From Curtobacterium flaccumfaciens (lineage in GTDB: Bacteria > Actinomycetota > Actinomycetes > Actinomycetales > Microbacteriaceae): a DNA stretch of 64,000 bases. Numbering within the stretch: position 1 is the first letter of the stretch; the number at the start of each line of letters is the position of its first letter. This document shows positions 42,068 to 52,061 of this stretch, in pieces. A program made the position numbers and the translations under genes. The notes beneath the pieces were generated by a model, which searched no databases, was not told where the DNA came from, and saw only the letters and a list, made by a program, of their open reading frames with translations. The DNA lies in assembly GCA_029689965.1 (NCBI GenBank), contig CP121450.1, forward strand, positions 3,038,001-3,102,000. The letters run 5' to 3'.

Positions 42068-43360
42068 GTGCCGCAGTCCTCGATCCCGACCTCCCCACCT
42101 CGTCGCCCCTCGCCGACGAGTACGCCGCCATCGCCCGTGGTGACCACGCGACCGGGAGCGGGGGACGATCCGGTTCGCGGTGTCGACCGCCGACCCGACC
42201 GAGGGCAAGGGCGACCTGTTCGTCGCGCTCGGGCTCGCGCGCGCCCTGCGCGCCCAGGGCTGGGGCGTCGCCATGTGGCCGATCGACCGCTGGGCGGAGG
42301 AGGTACCGGCCGACACCGCCGTGCTCGTCTGCACGATCGAGTCGTTCGTGCCCGGGCTCGTGCCCGCCGGCACCGCCACGGTGGCGTGGGTGCGGAACTG
42401 GACGGCGCAGTGGGCGACGCTGCCCTGGCTCGGCGAGTACGACGCGGTGTGGGCGTCGTCGTCCATCGCCCGGGACGAGATCGCCCGGGCCCTCGGCCGT
42501 CCGGTGGAGGTCGTGCCGATCGGCGTCGACCTCGACCTCTTCACGACCGACGTCGACGGGGTGCCGACGCCCCGCAGCGACCGAGCGGTCACGACGGTGA
42601 ACTTCTGGGGTGCCCGGCGTGGCGTCCAGGACATCCTGGAGCAGGTCGCCCCTGCCGAGCCCATCGTCTGGTTCGCCGCGAACGTCGAGCACGTCGACGC
42701 CTCCCCGGGGTCGAGCTCCGTCCGGCGGTGCCGTACTTCGCCCTGCCGGAGGTGTACCGCTCGGCCGCGTTCGTCGTCGACGACGTCATCGCCCCGGCCG
42801 CCGAGTTCGGCACGCTCAACTCGCGCCTGTACGAATCGCTCGCCTGCGGCGCGCTGCCGGTCACCACGTGTGCCCTCGGACTCGACGAGCTGGGCCTGGC
42901 CGACGTTCCCGTCTTCGACGATGCCGCGTCGCTCGAGCGGGCGCTCGCGATGCCGGCCGACGAACGGGACACCCTCGTCGAGCGGCTGCACACCGTGGTG
43001 GTGGAGCGGCACTCGTTCGGCGCCCGCGCCGCGCAGGTCGGTCCGTCGCTCGACGCCGCAGTCGCGCGTGCGTCGGACAGGACCGGCGAGCGCGACGCGC
43101 TGCTGCGCTGGGCTGCGCTGCAGCGCGAGGAGCTGCGCGAGACCGCGCGGGAACGCGACCTGCACCGCTCCGGCGTCGAGGAGATCAACCGCCGGCTCAT
43201 CGTCTCCGAAGAAGCGGTGGCCGTCATCGACCGGTCCCGTCGCGAGGCCGAGGCCGAACGTGACGCGATGGCGCGACGGTACGACGCGCTCACGCACTCG
43301 GCCGAGTTCCGGGTGCTGGACCGCCTCGGCGGCGTGGCGCGGGCGCTCCGCAAGCGCTGA
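42068..43360 (+). CDS. Glycosyltransferase (GT-B type) with C-terminal coiled coil (three frame breaks)
   Basis: Reconstructed length is 431 residues. The N-terminal part has FAVSTADPTEGKGDLFVALGLARALR and VVPIGVDLDLF. The donor half has PAVPYFALPEVYRSAAFVVDDV and LNSRLYESLACGALPV, typical of spore-coat-like GT1/GT4 enzymes. The last 80 residues (ALQREELRETARERDLHRS to AEAERDAMARRYDAL) form a likely coiled coil. GTG start at 42068 with GGAG 8 nt upstream. One base is missing near 42076, one at 42160-42164 and one at 42707-42710. The 215-bp gap to the divergent fusion gene holds no other gene. Confidence 0.78.
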   Translation: MPQSSIPTSPPRRPSPTSTPPSPVVTTRPGAGDDPVRGVDRRPDRGQGRPVRRARARARPARPGLGRRHVADRPLGGGGTGRHRRARLHDRVVRARARARRHRHGGVGAELDGAVGDAALARRVRRGVGVVVHRPGRDRPGPRPSGGGRADRRRPRPLHDRRRRGADAPQRPSGHDGELLGCPAWRPGHPGAGRPCRAHRLVRRERRARRRLPGVELRPAVPYFALPEVYRSAAFVVDDVIAPAAEFGTLNSRLYESLACGALPVTTCALGLDELGLADVPVFDDAASLERALAMPADERDTLVERLHTVVVERHSFGARAAQVGPSLDAAVARASDRTGERDALLRWAALQREELRETARERDLHRSGVEEINRRLIVSEEAVAVIDRSRREAEAERDAMARRYDALTHSAEFRVLDRLGGVARALRKR

Positions 43361-43415
43361 CCGCGCACCGCTCGGCCGTCCGCGGCCGGACCCCCTCCAG
43401 TCGTCCGGTGACCGT

Positions 43416-45854
43416 CTACTGCACGGTCACCGACTTGCAGACCTCGGTGTTCTGTCCGCCCCCTGGTTGATGGCGAAGACGCAGACGCTGGTCGGTCCCG
43501 ACTGCTTCCCGGTGAACGTCTGCGAGAACGCGTGGTTCCCGCCGAACCCGCCGTAGACCGTCTCGAGCCCGGCCTTGGCCTGGTCCGCAGCGATGGACAC
43601 GCCGCCGGCACCGTCGAAGTACACGTGCACCCGCAGCGATGCGGTCGTGTCCGGGTCGATCGCCCAGCCCCGGACGCGGATCTGACCGGCCGCCGGCGAG
43701 GACACCTCGTCGAGGAGCAGCGTCGGGTTGCCGGTGGCCGCGGCGACGGTCTTGCACGTGCTGGTGTTCGATCCGCCTCCGACGTTCTTGGCGACGACGC
43801 AGACGGTGTGCTTGCCCGGACCGATCCCGGTGAGCTTCTGTGAGTAGCCGTGCGCGTCACCGTAGCCGGAGTGCGACTTGTCGAAGCCGCTCTTCGTCTG
43901 GTTGGCCGTCCCGGTCGCGACCTGCTTGCCGTCGACCGTGTACGTCAACGACACCGCCGACGTCGTGTCCGGGTCGTACGCGGTCCCGCTCACACTGATC
44001 GCACCGAGCCCGGCGGACGCGGCCTGGTCGACCGTCGCCTTCGGCGAGCCGGTCGGGGTCGAGAACGGTTTGCAGATGCTCGCGTTCAGGTTCTTCGGCC
44101 CCTGGTTGATCGCGATGATGCACAGGCTGTGCTTGCCGGCGGTGATCCCGCTCCGCTCGAGGCGGTAGGCGTGCTGGTCACCGTAGCCCGGCTTCGCGCC
44201 GTTCAACCCGGTCTTCGTCTGGTCGGCGGCGATCGACGTGAGCGCCTTGCCGTCCAGGTAGAAGTGCACGCGGACGGTGCCCGTGGTGTCGGGGTCGATC
44301 GCCCAGCCACGGGCCAGGAGCTTGCCCGGCGACTTGGACGACACCTCGTCGACCGCGAGCCAGGGGTACCCCGTCGCCTGCGACACCGACTTCGACGCGA
44401 TCTGCGTCCAGTTGCCGCTCGACAGGTCCTTGGCGTACACCGTCACCGTCTGCTTGCCGGCCGGGAAGCCCTTCACCGTGCCGGAGTACGCGTGGTTGTC
44501 GCCGTACCCGGGCATCGCGCTGTTCAGGCCGGCCTTCTTCACGTTCGCGGTGAGGGTACCGAGCGTCTTGCTGCCGACGCGGACCTGCACCTGGGTCGCG
44601 GCAGAACTGTCGCGGTCGATCGCCCAGCCACGGATGGTCAACGTGCCGGCGACGGCGGACGCGGCGTCGATCACGCCGGTCGGTGCGCCGCCCGGCACGG
44701 TCACGTCCTTGCACTCCAGCAGCGTGTTCGCTCCCGGTCCGGTGTTGATGCCGAACACGCAGACGTTGTGCTTGCCAGCGGTGATACCGGTGAGCGTCGT
44801 CGAGTACCCGTGCGCGGTGTTGTTCGAGCCGAGCCGAGCCGCCAGGTCCGGACGGTTCGTGTTCGCCATGATCGACGCCTTGCCCTTGCCGTCGACGTAG
44901 ATCTGGGCCTTGATCGCCGCCGTGGTGTCGGGGTCGGCGGTCCAGCCGCCCACGGTGATCTGACGGAAGCCGCCCTGCAGCGAGTCGACGCTGCCGATCG
45001 GGACGAGCCGCCCGTGGGCGAGCCGAACCAGTCGGTGTACATGCGCCAGAAGTTCCGGTTGCCGTAGGCCGAGCAGCTGTCGCCCGTGCCGTACAGGTTC
45101 GCCATCGCCGCGGCGTTCGGGGTGTAGGGCGTGTAGATGTACAGCCCGGCCGTCGCCTGGTTCTTGATGTAGACCGTCTTCCGACCGCAGGCGGCGTTCG
45201 GGTTGTAGAGGATCGCGTTGTTGCGTCCGGCCTGGTACGCCCACGAGGTCGGCGACGCCTGGTAGCGCTTGAACTGCAGCGCGGCGGCGTAGACCTGCTG
45301 ACCGAAGCCGTAGTACGCCGGGTCGCACGGGGCCGTGTCCGGGCAGGCGAAGCCCGTGGCGTGCAGGTACATGTAGCTCGTCGGCTTCGACGTGGTGACG
45401 ATCCCTGCTCCTTCTCGAGCAGCACGAGGAGGACCTTCTGGCTGATGCCGCAGGCCGCTCCCACCTGGGCGATCACGGTCGCCGCGGACTTCGAGCCGCC
45501 GGCGATCGCCGAGCACCGGCCGGAGACGGCGGAGATCCCACTCATGTTCTGCGTGAAGTTCTTCAGGCACTTCGGACCGCCGGACTGCTGCGTGCAGTTC
45601 GGCGCGACGCTGTTGAGGAACGACTGCACCGAGGACGCGCTCATCGCGGACCCGTTGTAGAAGTTCGCGTCGCTGATGATGTTGCCCGGGTCGAAGCCCG
45701 CGGCGGTCGCGGCGGACGCGGACCCGGTCGTCGTCTCCTCGGAGACGATCGTGCCGATGGTCAGACCGCTCACGGCGATCGCCAGCGCGGCGACCATCCC
45801 GAGGGCCGAGTGCAGCGGGCGTCGTCGCCCTCCGCTGGTCGTGGAACGGAACAT
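43416..45854 (-). CDS. Large secreted surface protein with five repeats of about 105 residues (three frame breaks)
   Basis: Reconstructed length is 813 residues. A signal segment (LGMVAALAIAVSGLTIGTIV, about 18-37) is followed by a cysteine-containing globular domain (about 50-290). That domain has LLVLLEKEQG, a pattern seen in lysozyme-like folds, and FWRMYTDWFGSPTG. Five repeats follow, each with (I/V)xGWAxDPDTT, a VDGK-type strand, PGYGDxHAY and AGKHxVCVxAIN. Two cysteines per repeat probably form a disulfide in several copies. Repairs: one base missing at 45413-45415, 45011-45013 and 43459-43463. The ATG overlaps the lipoprotein stop by 1 nt. Probably glycan- or wall-binding; function not proven. 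Confidence 0.8.
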
Positions 45855-46432
45855 CACGGCACCTCCGCCGTCATCGGGTCGGACGTGGTCGACTTCGACC
45901 CGACCGTGTACTTGAGCGTGATCGACCAGGTCCCGGTGGACACCTGGCTCGAGGGGAAGGACACCTGGGCGCAGTTCACCGAGGACGCGCTCGCCTCGGC
46001 CGCGCTCGTGAGCGTGCGGGTGACACCGCTCTTGGTCGCGGTGAACGTGCAGGTGCCCGACGTGTTCGTCGTGCCGGACACGAGCCCTCCGGCCTGCAAC
46101 GTCCTGCTTCCGGCGTCCCACCCGGCGAACGTGACCACGGCCGTGGCGGGGAAGTCCGAGGGGTCGGTGTCGGGCTGGTTCGTCTGGCCGCTGCCCGGGA
46201 AGGCGGAGGGGACGTCGCCCGTGTCGTCGTCGCCGGAGCCCGTGGAGGGGGTCGACGAGCCGCCGCCGGACGTCGCGGTGGGCGACGACGTGGGCGTGGC
46301 GGACGGCGTCGACGACGCGGTCCGGGTGGGCGAGGGAGTGGGGTCGTCTCCCCCGGCGGAACAACCCGCCGCGAGGAGACTGAGAGCACCGACCACCGCG
46401 AGCGCAGCGATCGGCCGTGGAGCAAGCTGCAT
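45854..46432 (-). CDS. Lipoprotein with Ser/Thr/Pro linker and Ig-like domain
   Basis: A 192-residue lipoprotein in an intact frame. The signal peptide ends in the lipobox LAAGC with the lipidated cysteine at residue 24. A linker of about 60 residues rich in serine, threonine, proline and glycine follows, then a C-terminal beta domain (about 95-192) with TAVVTFAGWDAGSRTLQAGG and two cysteines (GTCTF and VNCAQ) likely forming a disulfide. The start at 46432 is followed directly by the signal peptide. Its stop overlaps the surface-protein start, so both are probably co-expressed. The 204-bp divergent gap to wzm is unusually A/T-rich and holds TTGAC-like elements. Confidence 0.82.
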   Translation of the reverse strand: MQLAPRPIAALAVVGALSLLAAGCSAGGDDPTPSPTRTASSTPSATPTSSPTATSGGGSSTPSTGSGDDDTGDVPSAFPGSGQTNQPDTDPSDFPATAVVTFAGWDAGSRTLQAGGLVSGTTNTSGTCTFTATKSGVTRTLTSAAEASASSVNCAQVSFPSSQVSTGTWSITLKYTVGSKSTTSDPMTAEVP

Positions 46433-46636
46433 GCTGACGGGCCGTCCTGTGGATGTTGACAAGGGTCCGGGTTGCGTCAACGGTAACCCCAAAGTGAAGG
46501 TTGAGGGTTGCTCCTTCGCACATTGGCCCCGCACGGGGGCGGACGACAGGTGTCGTTCGGCGTCCAGCGGACACCCGGTCCCGTTCGGTGCAGGTGAGTA
46601 TGCTGTTCCGGTCCTGCCCCACGAACGAAGAGACGA

Positions 46637-47539
46637 ATGGTCGATCAAGCCCGCATGGCGGCGCTCGCGAAGGAGCCCCTCGTCGTGGTCGGCGCTCCGA
46701 CGAGCGCGATCCGAGGAACCTGGCGCGAGTTCCGCGACGTCTTCCGGCAGCGCGAGATGCTCGGGATGCTCATCCGACGCGACCTCAAGGCGCGGTACAA
46801 GGACTCGACGCTCGGGTTCGTGTGGACGCTCGTCCGTCCGCTCACGCAGCTCCTCATCTACTACTTCGTGATGGGGCAGATCCTCGGAGCGGCCAAAGGC
46901 ATCGACAACTTCGCCATCTACGTCTTCACGGGTCTGAGCGCGTACACGCTCTTCAGCGAGATCGTGGCCGGCTCCACGAGTTCGATCGTCGGCAACAGCG
47001 GCCTCATCAAGAAGGTCTACGTGCCGCGCGAGGTGTTCCCGCTCGCGAGTGTGGGTGCGGCGCTCGTGAACTACGTCATCCAGTTCGGCATCCTGATCGT
47101 CGCCACGGTCGTCATCGGGGTGTTCCCCTGGCACGCCGGACTCGTCTACCTCATCCCGTCGATCCTGGTGATCCTGGTCTACGGCGCCGCGATCGGCCTG
47201 GTGCTCGCCGCGCTCAACGTGTACCTGCGCGACGTCCAGTTCGTGATCGACGTGGGGCTCATGGTGCTGCTCTGGGCGTCGCCGATCGTCTACTCGTACT
47301 CGATGGTGCTCGACCGCCTCAAGGTGGACTGGCTCCTCGCCGTCTACACGAACAACCCGCTGACCCTGTCCGTGCTCGGCATGCAGAACGCCATCTGGCT
47401 GCACGACCCGGCGAAGGTCGTCTACCCGGAGCACCTCATGCTCCGCCTCGGCATCGCCCTGGTGATCGGCCTGTTCTGCCTCCTCGGTGCGCAGCGGATC
47501 TTCTCCCGCCTGCAGGGCAACTTCGCGCAGGAGCTCTAG
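46637..47539 (+). CDS. wzm: Wzm-type ABC-2 polysaccharide export permease
   Basis: Membrane half of an ABC exporter for undecaprenyl-linked polysaccharides. A 300-residue intact frame. A cytoplasmic amphipathic start (about 1-50, with REMLGMLIRRDLKARYKDSTLG, the ABC-2 signature) precedes six membrane helices, including LTQLLIYYFVMGQIL, NYVIQFGILIVATVVIG and LVIGLFCLLGAQRIF. A GAAGAGACG site precedes the ATG; a TATGCT box lies at 46599-46604. It ends 3 nt before the ATPase gene, so they form an operon. Confidence 0.93.
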   Translation: MVDQARMAALAKEPLVVVGAPTSAIRGTWREFRDVFRQREMLGMLIRRDLKARYKDSTLGFVWTLVRPLTQLLIYYFVMGQILGAAKGIDNFAIYVFTGLSAYTLFSEIVAGSTSSIVGNSGLIKKVYVPREVFPLASVGAALVNYVIQFGILIVATVVIGVFPWHAGLVYLIPSILVILVYGAAIGLVLAALNVYLRDVQFVIDVGLMVLLWASPIVYSYSMVLDRLKVDWLLAVYTNNPLTLSVLGMQNAIWLHDPAKVVYPEHLMLRLGIALVIGLFCLLGAQRIFSRLQGNFAQEL

Positions 47540-47542
47540 ACC

Positions 47543-48771
47543 ATGGCCATCAGCACCCCCGTCGCCCCCTCGACGTCCGGCGCCGCGACCGACCGTCCCG
47601 ACGTCATCGTCATCGACCACGTCCGCAAGCGCTTCGTCGTCCGCAAGGACAACACCATCCGCGAACGGATCGTGACGCTCGGCCGCGCCGGCCGGAAGCA
47701 CCGCCAGGACTTCTGGGCGCTCGACGACGTCACCGTCTCGATCCAGGCCGGCACCACCGTCGGGCTCATCGGTCAGAACGGCTCCGGCAAGTCCACCCTG
47801 CTCAAGGCCATCGGCGGCATCATCCAGCCGACGTCCGGCACCGTGGCCCGCCGTGGGCGACTGGCGGCGCTGCTCGAGCTCGGCGCCGGCTTCCACCCGG
47901 ACCTGTCCGGCCGCGAGAACGTCTTCCTCAACGCGTCCCTGCTCGGCCTGAGCCGCAAGGAGACCGAGGAGCGCTTCGACGACATCCTCGCGTTCTCCGG
48001 CATCGGCGACTTCATCGACACCCAGGTGAAGTTCTACTCGTCCGGCATGTACGTGCGGCTCGCGTTCGCCGTCGCCGTGCACACCGACCCGACGTGCTCC
48101 TGGTCGACGAGGTCCTCGCGGTCGGCGACGAGGCGTTCCAGCGCAAGTGCCTCGACCGCATCCGGTCGTTCCAGGAGCAGGGCAAGACGATCATCATCGT
48201 CACGCACTCGCTCAGCCAGGTGCAGGAGATGTGCGACCGCGTCGTGCTGCTCAACAAGGGCAAGGTCCTGCACGACGGCGACGCGGTGCAGGCGGTCAGC
48301 AAGTTCCGCGACGTGCTCGAGGAGCGCCGCTCCGGCGAGCTCAGCGCGGACGTGGCGGTCGGCCGCGGCACCGTCCTCGGCGCGACCGTCCACCCCGACG
48401 GCAAGCAGCACCGCGACCCGGTCCTGCCCGGCGACGACCTGATCGTGGACATGGAGTTCGAGCACCTGGACGGCGTCGCCGACTGGGAGGCAGCGGTCCA
48501 GATCAACAACACCGCGGGTCAGGTCGTGTACGGCACCACCACGGGCATCATGGGCCTCCACCTCGAGCGTCTGCACGGCCGCCGGAAGCTCCGGCTCCGG
48601 ATCGCGGACACGAACTTCGGCACGGGCAAGTACTTCATCAACGTCTCGATGATGGACTCCGCCGGGCGGCACCTCCACGACCTGCCGGAGTGCGACTCGT
48701 TCGAGGTCCCCTCCTTCGGCGACGCCGTCGGCACCGTCTACGCCAAGCCCTCCATCGAGGAGCTCGGCTGA
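47543..48771 (+). CDS. wzt: Wzt-type ABC transporter ATPase with C-terminal glycan-binding domain (one frame break)
   Basis: ATPase of the Wzm/Wzt exporter. Reconstructed length is 409 residues. Walker A is GLIGQNGSGKST (about 75-86), the signature is YSSGMYVRLAFAVAV, Walker B is VLLVDEVLAVGDEAF, and the H loop lies in IIIVTHSLSQV. The C-terminal domain (about 255-409, DDLIVDMEFEHLDGVADWEAAVQI) matches the Wzt_C beta-sandwich that reads the non-reducing-end modification of the exported chain. So the polymer probably carries a terminal cap. One base is missing in the CCC at 48088-48090; repair gives HTDPDVLLVDE. Confidence 0.94.
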
Positions 48772-49805
48772 CCCCGACCGACGGCGCCGCCCGCACCGCG
48801 GTCGTCGTCGTCAACTGGAACCGCGCCGACCTCACGACGCGGGCGGTTCGCGCCGTCCTCGACGACGGCGCGGCCGACCAGGTCGTCGTCGTCGACAACG
48901 GCTCGACCGACGACTCCATGGACGTGCTCCGGCGGGACCTGCCGGACGCGACGGTCCTGGCCCGCGGGGACAACGGCGGATTCGCGGCGGGCGCCAACAC
49001 GGGCATCCGACACGCGGACGCCGACGTCGTGGTGCTGCTCAACAACGACGCCGAGCCCGCTCCGGGGTTCGTCGCGGCCCTCCGCGACCACCTGGACGCC
49101 GCCCCGGCGGACGTCGCGGCCGTGACGGGACGCATCGTGCTCGCCGGGCGCTGGACGCGCCTCCAGGCCGGTGCATCGTCCGCACCTGCCCAACGCGCAC
49201 TGCGCGACCACGCCGGCCACCTGTGGGTGCCGTCGCCGGACGGCGAGGTCCGGCTCAACTCGACCGGCGTCCGCGTCGACCGCGACGGCAACGGCCTGGA
49301 CCGCGACTGGTTCGCCCCAGCCGACCGGGTCGCCGACCGCGCCGTCTTCGGCTTCTCCGGCGGGGCCGCGGCGCTCCGTCGCGCCGCTCTCGACGACGTC
49401 GGACTCCTCGACGAGTCGCTCTTCATGTACTACGAGGACACCGAGCTTGCGTGGCGGCTGCGCCGCCGCGGCTGGCGCGTCGAGTACGTCGCCGACGCGG
49501 TCGTGGAACACGACCACTCGGCCTCGTCCGGCGTGCGGAGCGACCTGTTCGTGTTCCGCAACGCCCGGAACCGTCTCGTCGTCGCGCTCTGGCACGCGCC
49601 GTGGCCGACGGTCGTGCGAGCGACGGCCCGGACGCTCGCTCGCGGACTCCGCGGGCTGGCCGCCGGCCCCACCAGACGGGAGGCGCGGCTCGTCCTGGCA
49701 GCGCTGGCCGACGTCGCGGGGCACCTCCCCGCGCACCTCGCGCACCGCGCCCGGCAGTCGCGGGTCGCGTCCGTCCCACGGAGCGCCGTGGACCCGAGCG
49801 CATGA
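48768..49805 (+). CDS. GT2 rhamnosyltransferase-like glycosyltransferase, probable CTG start
   Basis: A 345-residue GT2 enzyme of the rhamnosyltransferase (WbbL-like) group. VVVVNWNRADLTTRAV opens the fold; VVDNGSTDDSMDVL, NNDAEPAPGF (metal site) and MYYEDTELAWRLRRRGW follow. A basic C-terminal helix region ends it. No ATG, GTG or TTG fits the start. The frame begins with CTG at 48768, which overlaps the wzt stop as CTGA and has GAGGAG 6-7 nt upstream. The first in-frame ATG is about 50 codons later, inside the domain. The start could also be an error for GTG. Co-transcribed with wzm and wzt. Confidence 0.82.
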   Translation: MTPTDGAARTAVVVVNWNRADLTTRAVRAVLDDGAADQVVVVDNGSTDDSMDVLRRDLPDATVLARGDNGGFAAGANTGIRHADADVVVLLNNDAEPAPGFVAALRDHLDAAPADVAAVTGRIVLAGRWTRLQAGASSAPAQRALRDHAGHLWVPSPDGEVRLNSTGVRVDRDGNGLDRDWFAPADRVADRAVFGFSGGAAALRRAALDDVGLLDESLFMYYEDTELAWRLRRRGWRVEYVADAVVEHDHSASSGVRSDLFVFRNARNRLVVALWHAPWPTVVRATARTLARGLRGLAAGPTRREARLVLAALADVAGHLPAHLAHRARQSRVASVPRSAVDPSA

Positions 49806-49878
49806 GCGGGTCGGGCTATCCTGGACACTCCCCGTCGACGGCACCGGCCGCGGCGTTCCCGCACGGAAGGACCCACGC

Positions 49879-51084
49879 GTGCCGCAGCTCACCGTCCTGA
49901 TCGACGGGACGGCGGTACCGCGGAACCTCGGCGGCGTCGGACGCTACGTCGAGGGCGTCGTGTCCCACCTCGGCTCCGCGGACGCCGACCTCGACGTGCA
50001 CCTGGTCGTCCGCCCCGTCCACGCGTCGCACTTCTCCGCGGTCGCACCGAACGTCACCGTGCACCGTGCTCCGGCGTGGACGGACTCGGTGCCGCTGCGG
50101 TTCCTCTGGGAGCAGACCGGGCTGCCGGCGCTCGGTCGCCGGCTCGGTGCGGCCGTGCTGCACTCGCCGCACTACACGTTCCCGTTCGGCTGGCGGCGCG
50201 GGTCCGTGGTGACACTGCACGACGCGACGTTCTTCTCCAACCCCGAGTGGCACTCGCGGCTGAAGCGTACGTTCTTCACCTGGTGGAGCCGGCGGTCGCT
50301 CCGCAGCCGGCCGATCGTGATCGTCCCGAGCGCCGCCACCGCGACCGAGGCCGCCCGGGTGGTCTCCGGCATCCGCGCCGACGTCCGGGTCGCACCGCTC
50401 GGCGTCGACCGGGCACGCTTCCACGAGCCCGCCGTAGCCGAGGTCGAGGACGCCCGCATCGCAGCCGGGCTGCCCGACGACGCCTCGTGGATCGCGTTCC
50501 TCGGCACGATCGAGCCGCGCAAGAACGTCACCGCCCTGCTCGACGCGTACGCCGCGGTCCGAGCTGCACGGGACGCCACCGGGTCCCCCACGCCCTGGCT
50601 CGTGCTCTCGGGGGCCCGCGGCTGGGACGACGCCGCGATCGGACGGCTCGACGCCCTGCAGGACGACGACCGCGTGATCGAGGCGGGCTACCTGCCGCTC
50701 GAGGACCTCGCCGGGTTCCTCGGCGGGGCGTCCTTCGTGGTGTACCCGTCACTGGGCGAGGGCTTCGGGCTCCCGGTGGTCGAGGCGATGGCGACCGGCG
50801 CGTGCGTGCTCACCACCCGGCGGCTGTCGCTGCCCGAGGTCGGCGGCGACGCGGCGGTGTACAGCGAACCGTCCGCGGTCGACCTCGCTGCGGCCATGGC
50901 CGAGCTGCTGGACGACCCGGACCTGGTCACGGCACACCGTGCGGCGGCCCTGCGACGGGCCGACGAGTTCACCTGGGACCGGACCGCGGCCGTCCACGTC
51001 GACGCGTACGAGACGGTCGCCGGGAGCGCCCGGCCCACCGGTGGGGGCGGCGCCGCCGGGGCCACGACCGGGGGCGCCCGATGA
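49879..51084 (+). CDS. GT4 glycosyltransferase (mannosyltransferase-like)
   Basis: A 401-residue GT-B enzyme in an intact frame. The acceptor half starts VLIDGTAVPRNLGGVGRYVEGV and has VVTLHDATFFSNPEWHS. The donor half has VAPLGVDRARF, the hinge FLGTIEPRKN and the E-x7-E motif in PSLGEGFGLPVVEAMATG. This set marks GT4 mannosyl- or rhamnosyltransferases. GTG at 49879 with GGAAGGA upstream. A glycine/alanine tail ends the protein. It overlaps the next gene by 4 nt (ATGA). Confidence 0.92.
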   Translation: MPQLTVLIDGTAVPRNLGGVGRYVEGVVSHLGSADADLDVHLVVRPVHASHFSAVAPNVTVHRAPAWTDSVPLRFLWEQTGLPALGRRLGAAVLHSPHYTFPFGWRRGSVVTLHDATFFSNPEWHSRLKRTFFTWWSRRSLRSRPIVIVPSAATATEAARVVSGIRADVRVAPLGVDRARFHEPAVAEVEDARIAAGLPDDASWIAFLGTIEPRKNVTALLDAYAAVRAARDATGSPTPWLVLSGARGWDDAAIGRLDALQDDDRVIEAGYLPLEDLAGFLGGASFVVYPSLGEGFGLPVVEAMATGACVLTTRRLSLPEVGGDAAVYSEPSAVDLAAAMAELLDDPDLVTAHRAAALRRADEFTWDRTAAVHVDAYETVAGSARPTGGGGAAGATTGGAR

Positions 51085-51934
51085 CCCGGGTCGCCGTGCT
51101 GACCGTCACGTACAACACGGGTGACACGATCCGGCCGTTCCTGGCGAGCATCGAGGGCGCCTCGACGTCACCGGTCGCCGTCGTCATCGCCGACAACGGG
51201 TCCGCGGACCTCGATGCGCTCCGGGCGATCGGCGAGTCCTACGGCGCCGTCGTGGTGTCCTCCGGCGGGAACCGCGGCTACGGCGGCGGCATCGACGCCG
51301 CCCTCGCCGCACTCGACGACGTGCTGCCCGACGTCCGCCCGGAGTTCCTGCTCGTCACGAACCCCGACGTCGTCCTCGAACCAGGGTCGATCGACGAACT
51401 CGTCGCCGCCGCCGACCGGCTGCCGGACGGCGGGTCGTTCGGGCCGCGGATCCTCGACGAGCACGGCGAGACCTACCCGTCCGCCCGACGGCTGCCCTCG
51501 CTCCGCACCGGACTCGGTCACGCCGCGTTCTCGCGCTTCTGGCCCGCGAACCCGTGGAGCCAGCGGTACTGGTCGACGACGCAGGTGATCGAGCGCGAGG
51601 CCGGTTGGCTGTCCGGAGCGTGCTTCCTCATCCGCACCGACCTGTTCCGGCGGCTCGGGGCTTCGACGAGTCGTACTTCATGTACTTCGAGGACGTCGAC
51701 CTCGGGCAGCGCGTTGGCCTTGCCGGTCACGCGAACGTGTACGTGCCGACCGCCGTCGTGACGCACACCGGGGCGCACTCGACGTCGTCCAACCGGCGCC
51801 GCATGGAGATCGAGCACCACCGGAGCGCCTACCGCTACCTGTCCCGGAAGTACCGGGCGTGGTGGCTGTGGCCGCTCCGCGTCGCCCTGCGCGTCGGACT
51901 CGCCGTCCGCGCCCGCTGGGTGACGCGAAAGTAG
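51081..51934 (+). CDS. GT2 rhamnosyltransferase-like glycosyltransferase (one frame break)
   Basis: Reconstructed length is 284 residues. VAVLTVTYNTGDTIRPFL opens the domain; VVIADNGSADLDAL, VTNPDVVLEPGSID (metal site) and GFDESYFMYFEDVDLGQRV follow. The ending YRYLSRKYRAWWLWPLRVALR is basic and amphipathic, as expected for membrane association. The WbbL-type pattern suggests dTDP-rhamnose as donor, which fits the nearby rml genes. The ATG at 51081 overlaps the upstream stop. One base is missing in GGGG at 51657-51660; repair restores RRLGGFDESYF. Confidence 0.9.
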
Positions 51935-51957
51935 CACGCGCGGCGGTCGGCGCTCTC

Positions 51958-52020
51958 GGAACCAGGTTCCGGACACCACACTGCGCTTCTTCGTGGTGCT
52001 GTGACCGAAACCTGGTTCCG
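51958..52020. terminator. Palindrome family A (diverged copy), terminator
   Basis: CGGAACCAGGTT (51958-) pairs with AACCTGGTTCCG (-52020), with imperfect GACACCAC and GTGGTGCTGTG arms inside. It is a weaker relative of the palindromes at 3361 and 22242, again between convergent genes. Confidence 0.65.
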
Positions 52021-52061
52021 CGAGCGAGAACCGCGGCGAATCATGGCGGATCTCGGTGGTG

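Noticed and set aside
38904..42143. 1079-codon plus-strand frame opposite the glycosyltransferase fusion
   Set aside because: It mirrors an intact two-domain enzyme and has no recognisable motif.
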